Shown: in pieces, positions 63,893 through 64,000 of the stretch
Layout of the letters: every line of letters begins with the position of its first letter
Numbering within the stretch: the first letter of the stretch is position 1
Assembly: GCA_008638375.1 (NCBI GenBank)
Contig: CM018031.1
Coordinates: 62,889,688 to 62,953,687, forward strand
DNA length: 64,000 bases
From: Nyssa sinensis
Taxonomy: Eukaryota; Streptophyta; Magnoliopsida; Cornales; Nyssaceae
Direction: 5' to 3'
Translations under genes and position numbers: made by a program
Notes under the pieces: generated by a model
What the model saw: only the letters and a program-made list of their open reading frames with translations
Databases searched by the model: none
Told to the model about the DNA's origin: nothing

Positions 63893-63929
<37 letters not shown>
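63893..63929. repeat. GA microsatellite upstream of the SUPERMAN-like gene
   Basis: A (GA)n tract of about 18 units, roughly 100 bases upstream of the start codon, read as (CT)n on the gene strand. Such tracts are common in plant 5' leaders and core promoters. Confidence 0.85.
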
Positions 63930-63932
<3 letters not shown>

Positions 63933-64000
63933 TTTGGTTCAGAAGAACTGAGGAAAAGTGCACCAAGTGTACGTCTGAGTTGGGTTTGCTTTGTGTACTA

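Overview
The window is nuclear DNA from a flowering plant, most likely a eudicot. It is AT-rich, the genes have many GT-AG introns, the protein families are plant-specific (LOB-domain, EAR-type single C2H2 fingers, plant PARP1, BET11-type SNARE), and MITE-like elements are abundant. I cannot name the species.

Layout. 1-5.9 kb is gene-free and holds one 387-bp hAT-like element. An LBD16-like transcription factor lies on the minus strand at 5983-6796. A complete 20-exon PARP1 gene occupies 8692-23589 on the minus strand and encodes 985 residues. Its introns carry three hAT-like elements, a further MITE-like element and a LINE relic that is itself split by one of the hAT-like insertions. Divergent to PARP1, a complete BET1-like SNARE gene (BET11 type, 123 aa) runs at 25971-30392 on the plus strand. 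A segment from BET11 exon 1 to about 34.6 kb is duplicated at 43510-50832. Copy 1 later gained a 1472-bp solo LTR (31128-32599) and lost half of a tRNA gene. Copy 2 keeps an intact tRNA-Gly(GCC) gene.

Between the copies, a tetraspanin gene starts near 39.08 kb. Its last visible exon, which encodes the fourth membrane segment, runs directly and in frame into the truncated first exon of BET11 copy 2. The splice donor and all downstream BET11 exons are preserved. From an ATG at 39758 one spliced reading frame of 225 codons runs through tetraspanin TM2-TM4 and the whole SNARE plus its tail anchor. The 5' end of the tetraspanin is damaged, with ATA where a start codon is expected and one extra base in exon 2. 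The locus is therefore either a young chimeric gene or a decaying by-product. This fusion is the most unusual feature of the window.

53-64 kb carries two single-C2H2, EAR-motif repressor genes on the minus strand. The first is TAC1-like and intact (53037-53585). The second is SUPERMAN-like (63173-63794) and is interrupted by a one-base frameshift in an A6 tract. The 9.6 kb between them has no recognisable gene apart from a LINE scrap and an unclassified exon-like ORF.

The genes belong to unrelated pathways: lateral-root and auxin transcription, DNA-damage signalling, ER-Golgi fusion, and floral or meristem repressors. There is no sign of a functional cluster. All calls come from reading the sequence and from memory of the families; no database search was run.
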